From a bacterium (GTDB taxonomy: Bacteria > Bacillota > Clostridia > Lachnospirales > Lachnospiraceae): 27,452 nt of DNA. The number at the start of each line of letters is the position of its first letter. Within the stretch, counting starts at the first letter, position 1. This document shows, in pieces, positions 1-6,977 of this stretch. The DNA lies in NCBI GenBank assembly GCA_004562765.1, contig SFRL01000062.1:1-27452 (forward strand), in the 5' to 3' direction. The notes beneath the pieces are model-generated. The model did not search any database, was not told the DNA's origin, and saw only the letters and a list, made by a program, of their open reading frames with translations. Both the position numbers and the translations under genes were made by a program.

Positions 1-348
1 ACCGACAGCCATTTCGTGCACAAGGCATGGGCAGACGCTTCCGATACGATCAAGAAGATCAAATATCCGATGCTTTCCGATGCGGCATGGAAGCTTTCCA
101 AACAGTTTGACGTGCTTGTGGAAACGGATGGACAGGCTCTTCGCGGTACTTTTATCGTTGATCCGGACGGTGTGATCCAGGCTTATGAGATCCATAACAT
201 GGGAATCGGACGCAATGCCGAGGAGCTTCTGCGCAAGCTGCAGGCGGCACAGTTTGTCCGTGAGCACGGCGATCAGGTATGTCCGGCAAAGTGGAAGCCC
301 GGCGCTGAGACATTAAAGCCGAGCCTTGACCTGGTAGGTATGCTGTAA
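1..348 (+). CDS. ahpC: Peroxiredoxin AhpC, C-terminal part (5' end outside the window)
   Basis: This is the C-terminal 115 codons of a typical 2-Cys peroxiredoxin, which reduces H2O2 and organic peroxides in the cytoplasm. The reading frame is open from base 1, so the gene starts upstream of the window. Visible family features are the segment TDSHFVHKAW at the left edge, the stretch RGTFIVDPDGVIQAYEIH, and the resolving-cysteine motif VCPAKW near the C-terminus. The peroxidatic Cys (FVCPTE region) would lie outside the window. The stop is 14 nt before the next gene, which encodes its likely electron donor, so the two form an operon. Family assignment is secure; only the partial extent is limiting. 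Confidence 0.95.
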   Translation, partial: TDSHFVHKAWADASDTIKKIKYPMLSDAAWKLSKQFDVLVETDGQALRGTFIVDPDGVIQAYEIHNMGIGRNAEELLRKLQAAQFVREHGDQVCPAKWKPGAETLKPSLDLVGML

Positions 349-362
349 AGGAGGAAAACGGT

Positions 363-1025
363 ATGGGAGATTACACGGATATCCCGCGTACATCCGCGCT
401 GCTGGATGATGATTTAAGAGGACAGATCCGGGGCGTGCTCGGCAAGCTTACAGAGGATCTTACGATCGTGGCGATCGTAGACGGCACGGAAGAAAAAAGC
501 AGGGAGCTCTTATCCTTGCTCTTTGATGTGGAGACACTGGGGGAGCATGTATCTGTCAACGTATATGAAAAGGGTGAAAACATGCAGGTGCAGGCAGAAT
601 TTGACCCGGACGGACGCACACCTGCAATGGGATTGTATAAGGGCGGTGCGTACACCGGAGTCGCATTTTTCGGAGTGCCCGGCGGCAAGGAGATGAACTC
701 TTTTGTGCTTGGCTGCTACAATGTGGCCGGACCCGGCCAGCCGGTGGACAAATGGACACAGAAAAAGCTTACGAAACTGAAAAAGGATTCAGAGATGAAG
801 ATCTTTGTATCTCTGGCCTGCCATCACTGCGCGGCAACCGTCATCGGAGCCCAGCATCTGGCAGCTATGAGCCCGAAGCTGACCGCAACGATGATCGATG
901 CAAATCTCTATCCCGATCTGGTGGAAAAGTACAAGATCGAGCGGGTACCGATGGTGGTCATCAATGAAGAGAAGACGCTGCTCGGTGAAAAGTCGATGGA
1001 GGATCTGGCGGCGATACTGGAGTAG
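363..1025 (+). CDS. AhpF N-terminal-domain-like thioredoxin-fold protein (stand-alone)
   Basis: This 220-residue protein resembles the N-terminal domain of AhpF, the part that passes electrons to AhpC. Two tandem thioredoxin-like folds are expected. The redox pair is C153-H-H-C156 in the context FVSLACHHC, close to the CHNC of E. coli AhpF, and a cis-Pro-type segment (RVPMVV) follows. The FAD/NADH-binding reductase part of full-length AhpF (about 520 residues) is absent: the gene stops right after the second fold. The start is the ATG with GGAGG 10 nt upstream. It follows ahpC directly, so it probably carries electrons from a thioredoxin reductase encoded elsewhere to AhpC. The partner reductase is inferred, not seen. 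Confidence 0.85.
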   Translation: MGDYTDIPRTSALLDDDLRGQIRGVLGKLTEDLTIVAIVDGTEEKSRELLSLLFDVETLGEHVSVNVYEKGENMQVQAEFDPDGRTPAMGLYKGGAYTGVAFFGVPGGKEMNSFVLGCYNVAGPGQPVDKWTQKKLTKLKKDSEMKIFVSLACHHCAATVIGAQHLAAMSPKLTATMIDANLYPDLVEKYKIERVPMVVINEEKTLLGEKSMEDLAAILE

Positions 1026-1032
1026 AACCCGG

Positions 1033-1061
1033 TTGACAATTTCTATGACTCTTTATATAAT
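1033..1061 (+). promoter_or_regulatory. Sigma-A promoter of the thiT riboswitch transcript
   Basis: A perfect-consensus promoter: TTGACA at 1033-1038, a 17-nt spacer, and TATAAT at 1056-1061. The expected start near 1068 puts the TPP riboswitch about 45 nt into the RNA. The -10 box overlaps the left arm of a 15-bp inverted repeat. Confidence 0.85.
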
Positions 1062-1110
1062 AGCGTTTGTATGCTGATCCACAAGGCATTACAAACGCTA
1101 TTATTTATTA
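1057..1110 (+). terminator. 15-bp perfect inverted repeat, probable terminator of the ahp operon
   Basis: The arms at 1057-1071 and 1090-1104 are perfectly complementary over 15 bp (core TAGCGTTTGTA / TACAAACGCTA), with an 18-nt loop and a T-rich tail. For RNA reading through from the ahp genes this would be a stable terminator-like hairpin. RNA starting at the overlapping thiT promoter begins inside the left arm and would not form it. It could instead be an operator, because it covers the -10 box. Confidence 0.6.
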
Positions 1111-1111
1111 C

Positions 1112-1195
1112 ATAGGCTAGGGGTGTCCCGAAATGGGACTGAGATGAAACGAACCCTCATTACTTGAACCGGGTCATACCGGCGTAAGGAAGCAG
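1112..1195 (+). promoter_or_regulatory. TPP (thiamine pyrophosphate) riboswitch
   Basis: The conserved THI-element blocks appear in order: GGGGTG near 1120, CTGAGAT at 1139-1145, AACCCTCATTACTTGAACC, and CCGGCGTAAGGAAGCAG ending near 1195. These match the pyrimidine-binding and pyrophosphate-binding arms of the TPP aptamer. It sits between a strong promoter and a thiamine transporter gene, the classical context. A short hairpin with a T run lies between aptamer and start codon, so ligand binding should switch the downstream gene off. Confidence 0.93.
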
Positions 1196-1238
1196 TATTT
1201 GATGAAGGACAAAAGATTTCATAGTTTCAGTAGAGACC

Positions 1239-1265
1239 CCTCCTAAAGAAAAGGAGGATTTTTTT
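1239..1265 (+). terminator. Riboswitch expression platform: hairpin that also covers the thiT ribosome site
   Basis: CCTCCT at 1239-1244 pairs with AGGAGG at 1252-1257 across a 7-nt loop and is followed by seven T residues up to the ATG at 1266. AGGAGG is also the Shine-Dalgarno sequence of thiT, so one hairpin could both stop transcription and hide the ribosome site. Confidence 0.7.
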
Positions 1266-1952
1266 ATGTGGAAATTGTTTGCTACCCAGTATGTGAATGA
1301 CTGGGATGAAGTATGTTACCAGCCGACTGCACTCGGCTACGCAACACTGATCCTTGTCGGTGTGCTCTGTATCGCACTGGCAGTGTGGATCGTGCGCCGC
1401 AGCGGAAAGGGCGGAAAGCGTATCACCACCAGACAGCTCATGTTTTCTGCGATGGCGATGGCACTTGCAACCGTCACATCCATGATCAAGCTGTTTGACG
1501 CTCCGATGGGCGGTTCTGTCACACTCTGCAGCATGCTCTTTATCGTACTGATCGGTTACTGGTACGGTCCGAAGGTCGGCATTCTGACCGGTGTCGCTTA
1601 CGGTATGTTACAGCTGATCATTGACCCGTATATCTTAAGCCTGCCCCAGCTGGTGGTGGATTATCCGCTGGCGTTCGGCGCGCTGGGCATGTCCGGATTT
1701 TTCGCAAACAGCAAGAACGGTCTGCAGAAGGGCTATCTGCTGGGCATTTTCGGACGCTGGATATTTGCATTTTTATCAGGCTATATCTTCTTTGCATACT
1801 ATGCATGGGATGGATGGAATCCAGCTGCCTACTCTGCAGTATATAATCTGAGTTACATCGGTATCGAGGGTGTGATCACCTTGATCCTGATCTCTCTGCC
1901 GCCGGTGAGAAATGCGCTTATTTCCGTGAAAAAACTTGCACTGGATGAATAG
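1266..1952 (+). CDS. thiT: Thiamine transporter, ECF S-component ThiT
   Basis: A 228-residue integral membrane protein of the ThiT (YuaJ) family, the substrate-binding S-component that works with the shared EcfA/A'/T module to import thiamine. The family segment DPYILSLPQLVVDYPLAFGA is clear, as are the aromatic-rich stretch FFAYYAWDGWNPAAYSAVYN and the Gly-rich region before it. About six to seven hydrophobic segments are present. The N-terminus has an extra roughly 50-residue segment with one additional helix and a basic linker (RRSGKGGKR) before the core. The start is the ATG right after the riboswitch hairpin. Regulation by TPP is strongly implied by the leader. Confidence 0.93.
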   Translation: MWKLFATQYVNDWDEVCYQPTALGYATLILVGVLCIALAVWIVRRSGKGGKRITTRQLMFSAMAMALATVTSMIKLFDAPMGGSVTLCSMLFIVLIGYWYGPKVGILTGVAYGMLQLIIDPYILSLPQLVVDYPLAFGALGMSGFFANSKNGLQKGYLLGIFGRWIFAFLSGYIFFAYYAWDGWNPAAYSAVYNLSYIGIEGVITLILISLPPVRNALISVKKLALDE

Positions 1953-1963
1953 TGTTCTCCATA

Positions 1964-1992
1964 TTGCAATCCAGCTTTCTACATGTTAAGAT
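1964..1992 (+). promoter_or_regulatory. Promoter for MATE-nudC
   Basis: TTGCAA at 1964-1969, a 17-nt spacer and TAAGAT at 1987-1992, just after the thiT stop. A 6-bp hairpin (CCTTGT 1996-2001 with ACAAGG 2014-2019) follows in the leader and touches the Shine-Dalgarno sequence. Confidence 0.6.
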
Positions 1993-2030
1993 AGTCCTTG
2001 TGCATTTGAAGATACAAGGGAGGAAAGATT

Positions 2031-3401
2031 TTGGAAGTAAAAAAGGAAAATAAAATGGGTACGATGCCCGAGGGCAGACTGCTTCTCAACATGTCCCTGC
2101 CGATGATGCTCTCTATGCTGGTGCAGGCTATGTACAATGTGGTAGACAGTATTTTTGTATCGCGGATCAGCGAGAACGCGTTGACAGCTGTATCACTCGC
2201 CTTCCCGCTGCAGACAATGCTGATCGCGGTAGGAGCGGGAACCGGAGTGGGTGTGAACTCTTTGCTGTCAAAATCGCTGGGTGAGAAAGAATACGACAAA
2301 GCAAATAAAACGGCCATGAACGGTATCTTTCTCTATATGATCAGTTATGTGGTGTCTGCCATTGTCGGAATTTTGGCAGTCCGACCGTTTTATGCGAGTC
2401 AGATCAAGGATGCGCCGGTTGAGATCATGGATATGGGTGTACAGTATCTGACGATCGTGATGGTGGCTTCCTTTGGGCTCTATGCGCAGTTTATTTTTGA
2501 GCGGCTTTTGCAGTCAACCGGAAGAACATTTTTTTCCATGGTATCCCAGATGACCGGTGCGATCATAAATATCATTCTTGACCCGATCCTGATCTTCGGT
2601 TATTTCGGACTGCCAAGGATGGGCGTTGCCGGAGCTGCGGTAGCTACCGTTATGGGACAGATTGTGGGCGGAATCATCGCTCTGGTCTGCAATTTGAAGA
2701 GAAATGATGATCTGACCTTAAGCTTTAAGGGTTTCCGGCCGGATGGAAATATTATCGGTACGATCTACAAGGTTGGATTTCCGTCTATCATTATGCAGTC
2801 CATCGGCTCCGTGATGACCTATGGCATGAATCTGATCCTGGTGGGCTTGTCATCAACGGCAGCAGCCGTGTTTGGTGTATACTTTAAACTGCAGAGCTTT
2901 TTCTTCATGCCGGTATTCGGATTGAACAACGGTATTATTCCGATCGTTGCATTCAATTACGGTGCGCGGAAAAAGCACCGTATGATCCGCACGATCAAGT
3001 GGGGAATGCTGATCGCATTCTGTTTCTTAATGATGGGCTTTGTCGTTTTTGAGACAATTCCGGGCAAGCTGCTTTTACTCTTCGACGCTTCAGAAAATAT
3101 GCTTGGAATCGGTGTTCCGGCACTTCGGATCATTGCGGTCCATTTCCTGATCGCGTGGTTCTGCATCGTGGCAGGAGCTGTTTTTCAGGCGGTGGGTAAC
3201 GGAATGTACAGTCTGTATGTGTCCGTTGCAAGACAGCTGGTGGTGCTGCTTCCGGCTGCTTATATTCTGGCAAAGATTGGCGGGCTGGATCTGATCTGGT
3301 GGAGCTTTCCCATCGCGGAGCTGATGTCCTGCCTGATCTCCACGATCTGCCTGATACTGACGTATAAAAAAGTGATCAAACCGCTACCGGAGGAAAACTA
3401 A
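2031..3401 (+). CDS. MATE family multidrug/metabolite exporter
   Basis: A 456-residue polytopic membrane protein of the multidrug and toxic compound extrusion family, with about 12 hydrophobic helices in two six-helix halves. Typical segments are LLNMSLPMMLSMLVQAMYNVVD near the N-terminus, the internal repeat around GFPSIIMQSIGSV, and GLNNGIIPIVAFNYGARKK in the second half. The TTG at 2031 is chosen because GGGAGG lies 7 nt upstream; the alternative ATG at 2055 has a poorer site. Such proteins expel organic cations using Na+ or H+ gradients; this substrate cannot be told. The stop is 1 nt from nudC, so the two are co-transcribed. Confidence 0.9.
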   Translation: MEVKKENKMGTMPEGRLLLNMSLPMMLSMLVQAMYNVVDSIFVSRISENALTAVSLAFPLQTMLIAVGAGTGVGVNSLLSKSLGEKEYDKANKTAMNGIFLYMISYVVSAIVGILAVRPFYASQIKDAPVEIMDMGVQYLTIVMVASFGLYAQFIFERLLQSTGRTFFSMVSQMTGAIINIILDPILIFGYFGLPRMGVAGAAVATVMGQIVGGIIALVCNLKRNDDLTLSFKGFRPDGNIIGTIYKVGFPSIIMQSIGSVMTYGMNLILVGLSSTAAAVFGVYFKLQSFFFMPVFGLNNGIIPIVAFNYGARKKHRMIRTIKWGMLIAFCFLMMGFVVFETIPGKLLLLFDASENMLGIGVPALRIIAVHFLIAWFCIVAGAVFQAVGNGMYSLYVSVARQLVVLLPAAYILAKIGGLDLIWWSFPIAELMSCLISTICLILTYKKVIKPLPEEN

Positions 3402-3402
3402 A

Positions 3403-4278
3403 ATGATACAGGAGATTGCACCGAAAAGATTTTGGAATGCATACGAGAACCGTGAACCGCAGACCGACAGCGAGATCATCTGTGTATCGAACGGAAACTA
3501 TTGTATCATCCATGAAGAACAGGGAGACCGTTTTCCGCGTTATGGAGAGCTATTGGGCGAGTCCGGGGCAGAAAATGTTTCCAAACGGCAGCAGGATCTG
3601 CAGTATCTGTTTGCGATTTTTGACGGAGATGCGCGCACGGATTATTTTCTGTGGGTCTGTGAAAAAGAAAATGAATTTTCGCAGCTGCCGCCATACAGTT
3701 GGGAGCCGACCTATTACATCAATCATAAGATGATGCCCCGTCAGGAAGCATTTGCGGGAATGACAGCCCATCATCTGTATGCCTGGTATCGCGACAACCG
3801 CTTTTGCGGTCGATGCGGCGAGCAGATGGTGCACGATGACAAGCAGCGTATGATGCAGTGCCCTGTGTGCGGAAATATGGTATTTCCGAAGATCGCACCT
3901 GCAGTTCTGGCAGCAGTACAGCACAACGGAAAGATGCTTTTGACCAAATATGCCCATGGAGACGGCAATTATGCGCTGGTGGCAGGTTTTGTGGAGATCG
4001 GAGAGACCGCGGAGGAGTGCGTCGCCCGGGAGGTCATGGAGGAGACGGGACTTCGTGTGAAAAACGTGCGTTACTATGATTCACAGCCCTGGGGCTTTGC
4101 GGGGAATCTGATGCTCGCTTATACTGCAGAACTGGACGGTGAAGATGACCGGATCTGCCGAGATGCCTCTGAACTTGCGGTGGCAGAGTGGGTGGCACCG
4201 GATGAGATCACGGACATTTTTGATTACAGCAGCCTGACCCGGGAGATGATCCGGCGTTTTCGGGAGGGACGGCTGTAA
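3403..4278 (+). CDS. nudC: NAD(+)/NADH diphosphatase, Nudix hydrolase NudC
   Basis: A 291-residue NudC-type Nudix enzyme. It cleaves NADH or NAD+ to NMN(H) and AMP, and the family can remove NAD caps from RNA. Domain order is clear: an N-terminal domain (about 1-125); a four-Cys zinc ribbon with Cys135, Cys138, Cys153 and Cys156 (CGRCG and CPVCG); then the Nudix fold. The Nudix box spans residues 195-217 (GFVEIGE, then REVMEETG). The NudC-specific array SQPWGF begins at residue 227, where many relatives have SQPWPF. The Shine-Dalgarno GGAGG lies inside the end of the preceding MATE gene, consistent with translational coupling. Confidence 0.93.
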   Translation: MIQEIAPKRFWNAYENREPQTDSEIICVSNGNYCIIHEEQGDRFPRYGELLGESGAENVSKRQQDLQYLFAIFDGDARTDYFLWVCEKENEFSQLPPYSWEPTYYINHKMMPRQEAFAGMTAHHLYAWYRDNRFCGRCGEQMVHDDKQRMMQCPVCGNMVFPKIAPAVLAAVQHNGKMLLTKYAHGDGNYALVAGFVEIGETAEECVAREVMEETGLRVKNVRYYDSQPWGFAGNLMLAYTAELDGEDDRICRDASELAVAEWVAPDEITDIFDYSSLTREMIRRFREGRL

Positions 4279-4290
4279 AATATGAACAAA

Positions 4291-4358
4291 ATGTAAACGA
4301 AAAGTTCACATAATATTTAATTCATCGACAAGAAATGTTCATAACCGTTGGATATACT
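4291..4358 (+). promoter_or_regulatory. Candidate PhoP box array and promoter of an intergenic transcript
   Basis: Five consecutive 11-nt units start at 4291. Their hexamers are TAAACG (4294), TTCACA (4305), TTTAAT (4316), GACAAG (4327, poor) and TTCATA (4338). A -10-like TATACT at 4353-4358 begins 15 nt after the start of the last hexamer, the same geometry as before relQ. There is no good -35 box, as expected for an activator-dependent promoter. PhoP binding is inferred from resemblance to the TT(A/T/C)ACA repeats of Firmicute PhoP. Confidence 0.5.
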
Positions 4359-4364
4359 ATAACC

Positions 4365-4461
4365 ATCACAATAAGTGATACACACACGAGTAACTTTTTC
4401 AATTTTTCATAACTCTCCCCTTTGAAGAACGCCGATGCGGATGCATGGGCGTTCATTTTTC
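4365..4461 (+). ncRNA. Candidate small regulatory RNA between nudC and mecA
   Basis: A unit of about 97 nt with no convincing ORF. It would begin 7 nt after TATACT. A 5' hairpin is formed by ATCAC (4365-4369) and GTGAT (4375-4379). A long unpaired A/U-rich stretch follows, then the C-rich segment CTCTCCCCTTTG (4413-4424), complementary to a Shine-Dalgarno sequence. An intrinsic terminator hairpin closes it. This is the layout of C-rich Firmicute sRNAs of the FsrA or RoxS/RsaE type, though no sequence relation to them is claimed. CTCTCCCC is perfectly complementary over 8 nt to the ribosome site of the fructokinase gene at 11042-11049, a possible target. No homologue is recognised. Confidence 0.45.
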
Positions 4462-4463
4462 TT
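4427..4463 (+). terminator. Intrinsic terminator
   Basis: GAACGCC (4427-4433) pairs with GGCGTTC (4448-4454), followed by ATTTTTCTT. It would end the candidate sRNA and also any readthrough from nudC. Confidence 0.8.
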
Positions 4464-4490
4464 GACGAATTGATTTGAATTGCGTATGAT
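4462..4490 (+). promoter_or_regulatory. Promoter of mecA
   Basis: TTGACG at 4462-4467, a 17-nt spacer and TATGAT at 4485-4490. It starts in the T tract of the preceding terminator, so mecA is an independent unit. Confidence 0.75.
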
Positions 4491-4544
4491 ATACTATAAT
4501 AGCAGTAATAGAAATATGCAATGCGAAGAAAGAGAGGTGGTCGC

Positions 4545-5183
4545 ATGATTTTTCGTAAGATATCGGATCGTGAGCTTCGGTGCAGCGTGTCGGTGGAGGA
4601 GATCCGGGCAAACGGCTTAGAGGTCAGCGACCTTCTGAAACGTTCCGATAAGACGTATGAATTTTTTGAATATCTGGTTCAGGAAGGGCAGGAGGAGACC
4701 GGTTTTGAGAAAAACGGTCCGATGTCTGTGGAAGGTATTTTCCTGAACGGAACGCTGGAGCTGATCTTCCGGTCTGTGGATGAGGATGAGGCAGACGAAT
4801 GGGAAGAACGCGAAAGTGAGGATGAAACCTATGAGGCGCCAATGCCGTCGCTGCCGGATATCAATCCGGAGAACGGAGAGGTTTTAAAGCTGGTGCAGGT
4901 GCGCTTTGCATCTGCAGGCTTGTTGTATCAGTTCTGCCAGTTGCTTCCCTTTGCGGAGAAGGTGCCCAGCTCGCTCTATCAGACGGATGGCATGTATGTG
5001 CTGGTGCTGGATCTGGATGACTGCACGAAGTCAGAGATCGGAGCGTTTTGCATGCTGGCAAATGAGTACGGGACAGACAGTGCTTACGGTGATCTGCAGG
5101 CAAGCCAGATCATGGAGCATGGCCGGCATATCTGTGACGATGCAGTTTACCGTATCCATGAAATGAAACCGGCAGAAAAATAA
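4545..5183 (+). CDS. MecA-like adaptor protein (ClpC adaptor family)
   Basis: A 212-residue acidic protein resembling MecA/YpbH, adaptors that deliver substrates to the ClpCP protease. The N-terminal segment MIFRKISDRELRCSVSVEEI matches the opening of MecA. A middle linker of about 40 residues is rich in Asp and Glu (DEDEADEWEERESEDE). The C-terminal domain (from about LVQVRFASAG to the end) resembles the ClpC-binding domain. The ATG at 4545 is chosen because AGAGGTGG lies just upstream and homology begins at this Met; an in-frame ATG at 4521 has no ribosome site. It stands alone between its own promoter and a terminator. The family call is fairly secure; substrates are unknown. Confidence 0.82.
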   Translation: MIFRKISDRELRCSVSVEEIRANGLEVSDLLKRSDKTYEFFEYLVQEGQEETGFEKNGPMSVEGIFLNGTLELIFRSVDEDEADEWEERESEDETYEAPMPSLPDINPENGEVLKLVQVRFASAGLLYQFCQLLPFAEKVPSSLYQTDGMYVLVLDLDDCTKSEIGAFCMLANEYGTDSAYGDLQASQIMEHGRHICDDAVYRIHEMKPAEK

Positions 5184-5204
5184 AAATAGTAGTGTTGATT
5201 TCGT

Positions 5205-5240
5205 AAAAGCAGGTGTAGAAATGCCTGCTTTTATTTTTTA
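5205..5240 (+). terminator. Intrinsic terminator of mecA
   Basis: AAAAGCAGG (5205-5213) pairs perfectly with CCTGCTTTT (5224-5232) around a 10-nt loop, followed by ATTTTTT. Confidence 0.9.
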
Positions 5241-5247
5241 GAAAGTT

Positions 5248-5301
5248 TTTACTTGGGTTTTACAGAGAACATGCATATTTTTTACAGAAGGTTGGTAGGA
5301 T
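5248..5301 (+). promoter_or_regulatory. Candidate PhoP box array and promoter of relQ-corA
   Basis: Hexamers TTTACT (5248), TTTACA (5259), CATGCA (5270, poor) and TTTACA (5281) fall exactly 11 nt apart. TAGGAT at 5296-5301 is the likely -10, 15 nt after the start of the last hexamer. A weak alternative is TTGGGT near 5254 with TATTTT as -10. The periodic TTTACA units match the direct-repeat architecture of PhoP operators. No phoP/phoR genes are in this window. Confidence 0.6.
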
Positions 5302-5349
5302 AGAAATCGTGGGATATTTTAGAAGATCAGTATAAGAGAGAAAAATGAC

Positions 5350-6024
5350 ATGGCAAAGAAAAACGCAAGAGAAAAACTAATGCAGGAGTTGCTGGCACCG
5401 GAATACCGTTTGAAATGCGAGTATGCGATACATATTATAGAATTGAAACTGGAAATGCTCATGGAGCAGTTCTATGTGGAGTGCGGGCGGCCGGTGATCA
5501 GTAATATTACGAGCCGCATCAAGACGGTGGACAGTATTGAACGAAAATTGCGAAAAAAGAAATTGCCCATTGATTTCGCGACAGCGGAAGGGAAACTAAG
5601 TGATCTGGTTGGGGTGCGGGCGACCTGTTTTTTTGAGGACGATGTGTACAAGCTGGCAGAGCGCCTGATGGCACAGGAAGATGTCACGGTAATAAGAAAG
5701 AAGGATTATATTAAAAAGCCAAAGGAAAACGGCTATCACAGTCTTCATCTGACGGTGGAGGTACCGATCTATACCCAGGAAGGCTGCGAGAAAAAGCGTG
5801 TGGAAATACAATTCCGAACGGTGGCAATGGATTTCTGGGCGCAGTTGGATTATCAGCTCTGCTATAAGAAAAATATTGAGGAAAAAACAAGCCAGCAGAT
5901 CCAGAAAAAGCTGGCAAAATATGCGGATGAGATGGCAGGAATCGATCGACAGATGATGCGCCTGCGTCGTCAGATCGAGAAACTGGGAACAAATACGGAG
6001 ACGAAAGAGCAACCGGTAGAATAG
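5350..6024 (+). CDS. relQ: Small alarmone synthetase, GTP pyrophosphokinase of RelQ type
   Basis: A 224-residue protein consisting of a RelA/SpoT synthetase domain only. It transfers pyrophosphate from ATP to GTP or GDP, making (p)ppGpp. Motifs are SRIKTVDSIERKL (residues 55-67, ATP-binding basic residues), DLVGVRATCFF (from residue 85), KENGYHSLHL (125-134, nucleotide-stacking Tyr129) and VEIQFRT (from residue 151, catalytic Glu152). It lacks the hydrolase, TGS and ACT domains of long Rel, and its length is typical of RelQ/RelP. A helical C-terminal tail follows. The ATG has AAGAGAG 9 nt upstream. It is followed by corA after 41 nt without a terminator, so the two likely share a transcript, perhaps under phosphate-starvation control. 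Confidence 0.9.
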   Translation: MAKKNAREKLMQELLAPEYRLKCEYAIHIIELKLEMLMEQFYVECGRPVISNITSRIKTVDSIERKLRKKKLPIDFATAEGKLSDLVGVRATCFFEDDVYKLAERLMAQEDVTVIRKKDYIKKPKENGYHSLHLTVEVPIYTQEGCEKKRVEIQFRTVAMDFWAQLDYQLCYKKNIEEKTSQQIQKKLAKYADEMAGIDRQMMRLRRQIEKLGTNTETKEQPVE

Positions 6025-6065
6025 GATAGAAAAACCCAAAAGGGTCAATCAAAGGAAGTAAAACA

Positions 6066-6977
6066 ATGGTCTATGAACTAACGGCAGGTCTGCCGGAGGC
6101 GGAGCTTGAGCTGCTGCAGGAGAAAAATGCCGCAGCACTCATCGTCACAGACAGCAGGGAAGCGCTGCTCCTTCTGAAGGAACTGGGTTTCGGAGAGGAG
6201 TGGGAGTTGCTGCTCTCGGATGTTTATTTTTGCAAGGTGGAGGCAGAACAGGAGTATTTTTGCGGTTCACTGGCGATACCGAATGCAGTGGATCTGCTGG
6301 GCAGCCGCTATCGACTGCTGTTTTTTATCAATAAACAATATGTGCTTCTTGTCAGCGAGGACGGTTATGGCAAGCGGCTGGCGGAGCATCTGCGCAGCCG
6401 GAAACTCAGCAGCCAGACATCTACGGAAAAGGTGTTATCCATGATACTGGCGGATATCATTGCAAAGGATACCGTGATGCTGGAAAAATTTGAGCGGGAA
6501 CTGATGGAGATGGAGGAGGAAGCGATGCGGCGACAGACGGATCTGTTCTTAAAGCATATGATCCGTGTGCGCAAGCAGCTTCTGATCCTGCGGGGCTATT
6601 ATGAGCAGTTTATGGAGGTCTGCCGGGAACTGGAGGAAAATGAAAACGATCTGTTTGCCAAAAAGCAGCTCAAATACTTCGGAAATATCAGTGACCGGGC
6701 AGAGCGTCTTCTGCATCGCTGCATCCATCTGATCGACTATGCCGGGCAGGTGAAGGATGTGTATCAGGGACAGGTGGACGAGCGACAGAACCGCAACATG
6801 CAGTATCTGACTGTTGTTTCCACCATCTTTTTTCCGCTGACACTCATCACCGGGTGGTATGGCATGAATTTTGAAAATATGCCCGAGCTGGCGCACGGGT
6901 ATCCTTATGTGGCGATCATCAGCGTACTTGTAGTCATCATCTGCATCTGGATCTTTAAAAAGAAAAAAATCATTTGA
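6066..6977 (+). CDS. corA: CorA family divalent cation (Mg2+) transporter
   Basis: A 303-residue CorA-type channel, expected to form a pentamer for Mg2+ (or related ion) transport. A large cytoplasmic domain of about 240 residues, rich in charged helices, is followed by two transmembrane segments at the C-terminus. The signature YGMNF (GMN at residues 266-268) lies at the end of TM1, followed by ENMPELAHGYP. The second helix precedes the basic tail KKKKII. It is downstream of relQ in the same orientation. Its stop codon overlaps the first repeat of the candidate PhoP array in front of ppk1. Confidence 0.92.
   Translation: MVYELTAGLPEAELELLQEKNAAALIVTDSREALLLLKELGFGEEWELLLSDVYFCKVEAEQEYFCGSLAIPNAVDLLGSRYRLLFFINKQYVLLVSEDGYGKRLAEHLRSRKLSSQTSTEKVLSMILADIIAKDTVMLEKFERELMEMEEEAMRRQTDLFLKHMIRVRKQLLILRGYYEQFMEVCRELEENENDLFAKKQLKYFGNISDRAERLLHRCIHLIDYAGQVKDVYQGQVDERQNRNMQYLTVVSTIFFPLTLITGWYGMNFENMPELAHGYPYVAIISVLVVIICIWIFKKKKII

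Noticed and set aside
4462..4544. Phosphate control of mecA by the array at 4291-4343.
   Set aside because: A terminator and then a separate good promoter lie between the array and mecA, so the array more likely serves the intergenic transcript.
4322..4546. Minus-strand frame of 74 codons, including a hydrophobic 26-residue stretch that could look like a small membrane toxin.
   Set aside because: No well-placed ribosome site or promoter on that strand. It overlaps the terminator and promoter of plus-strand units, and the hydrophobic run is explained by A/T-rich DNA.
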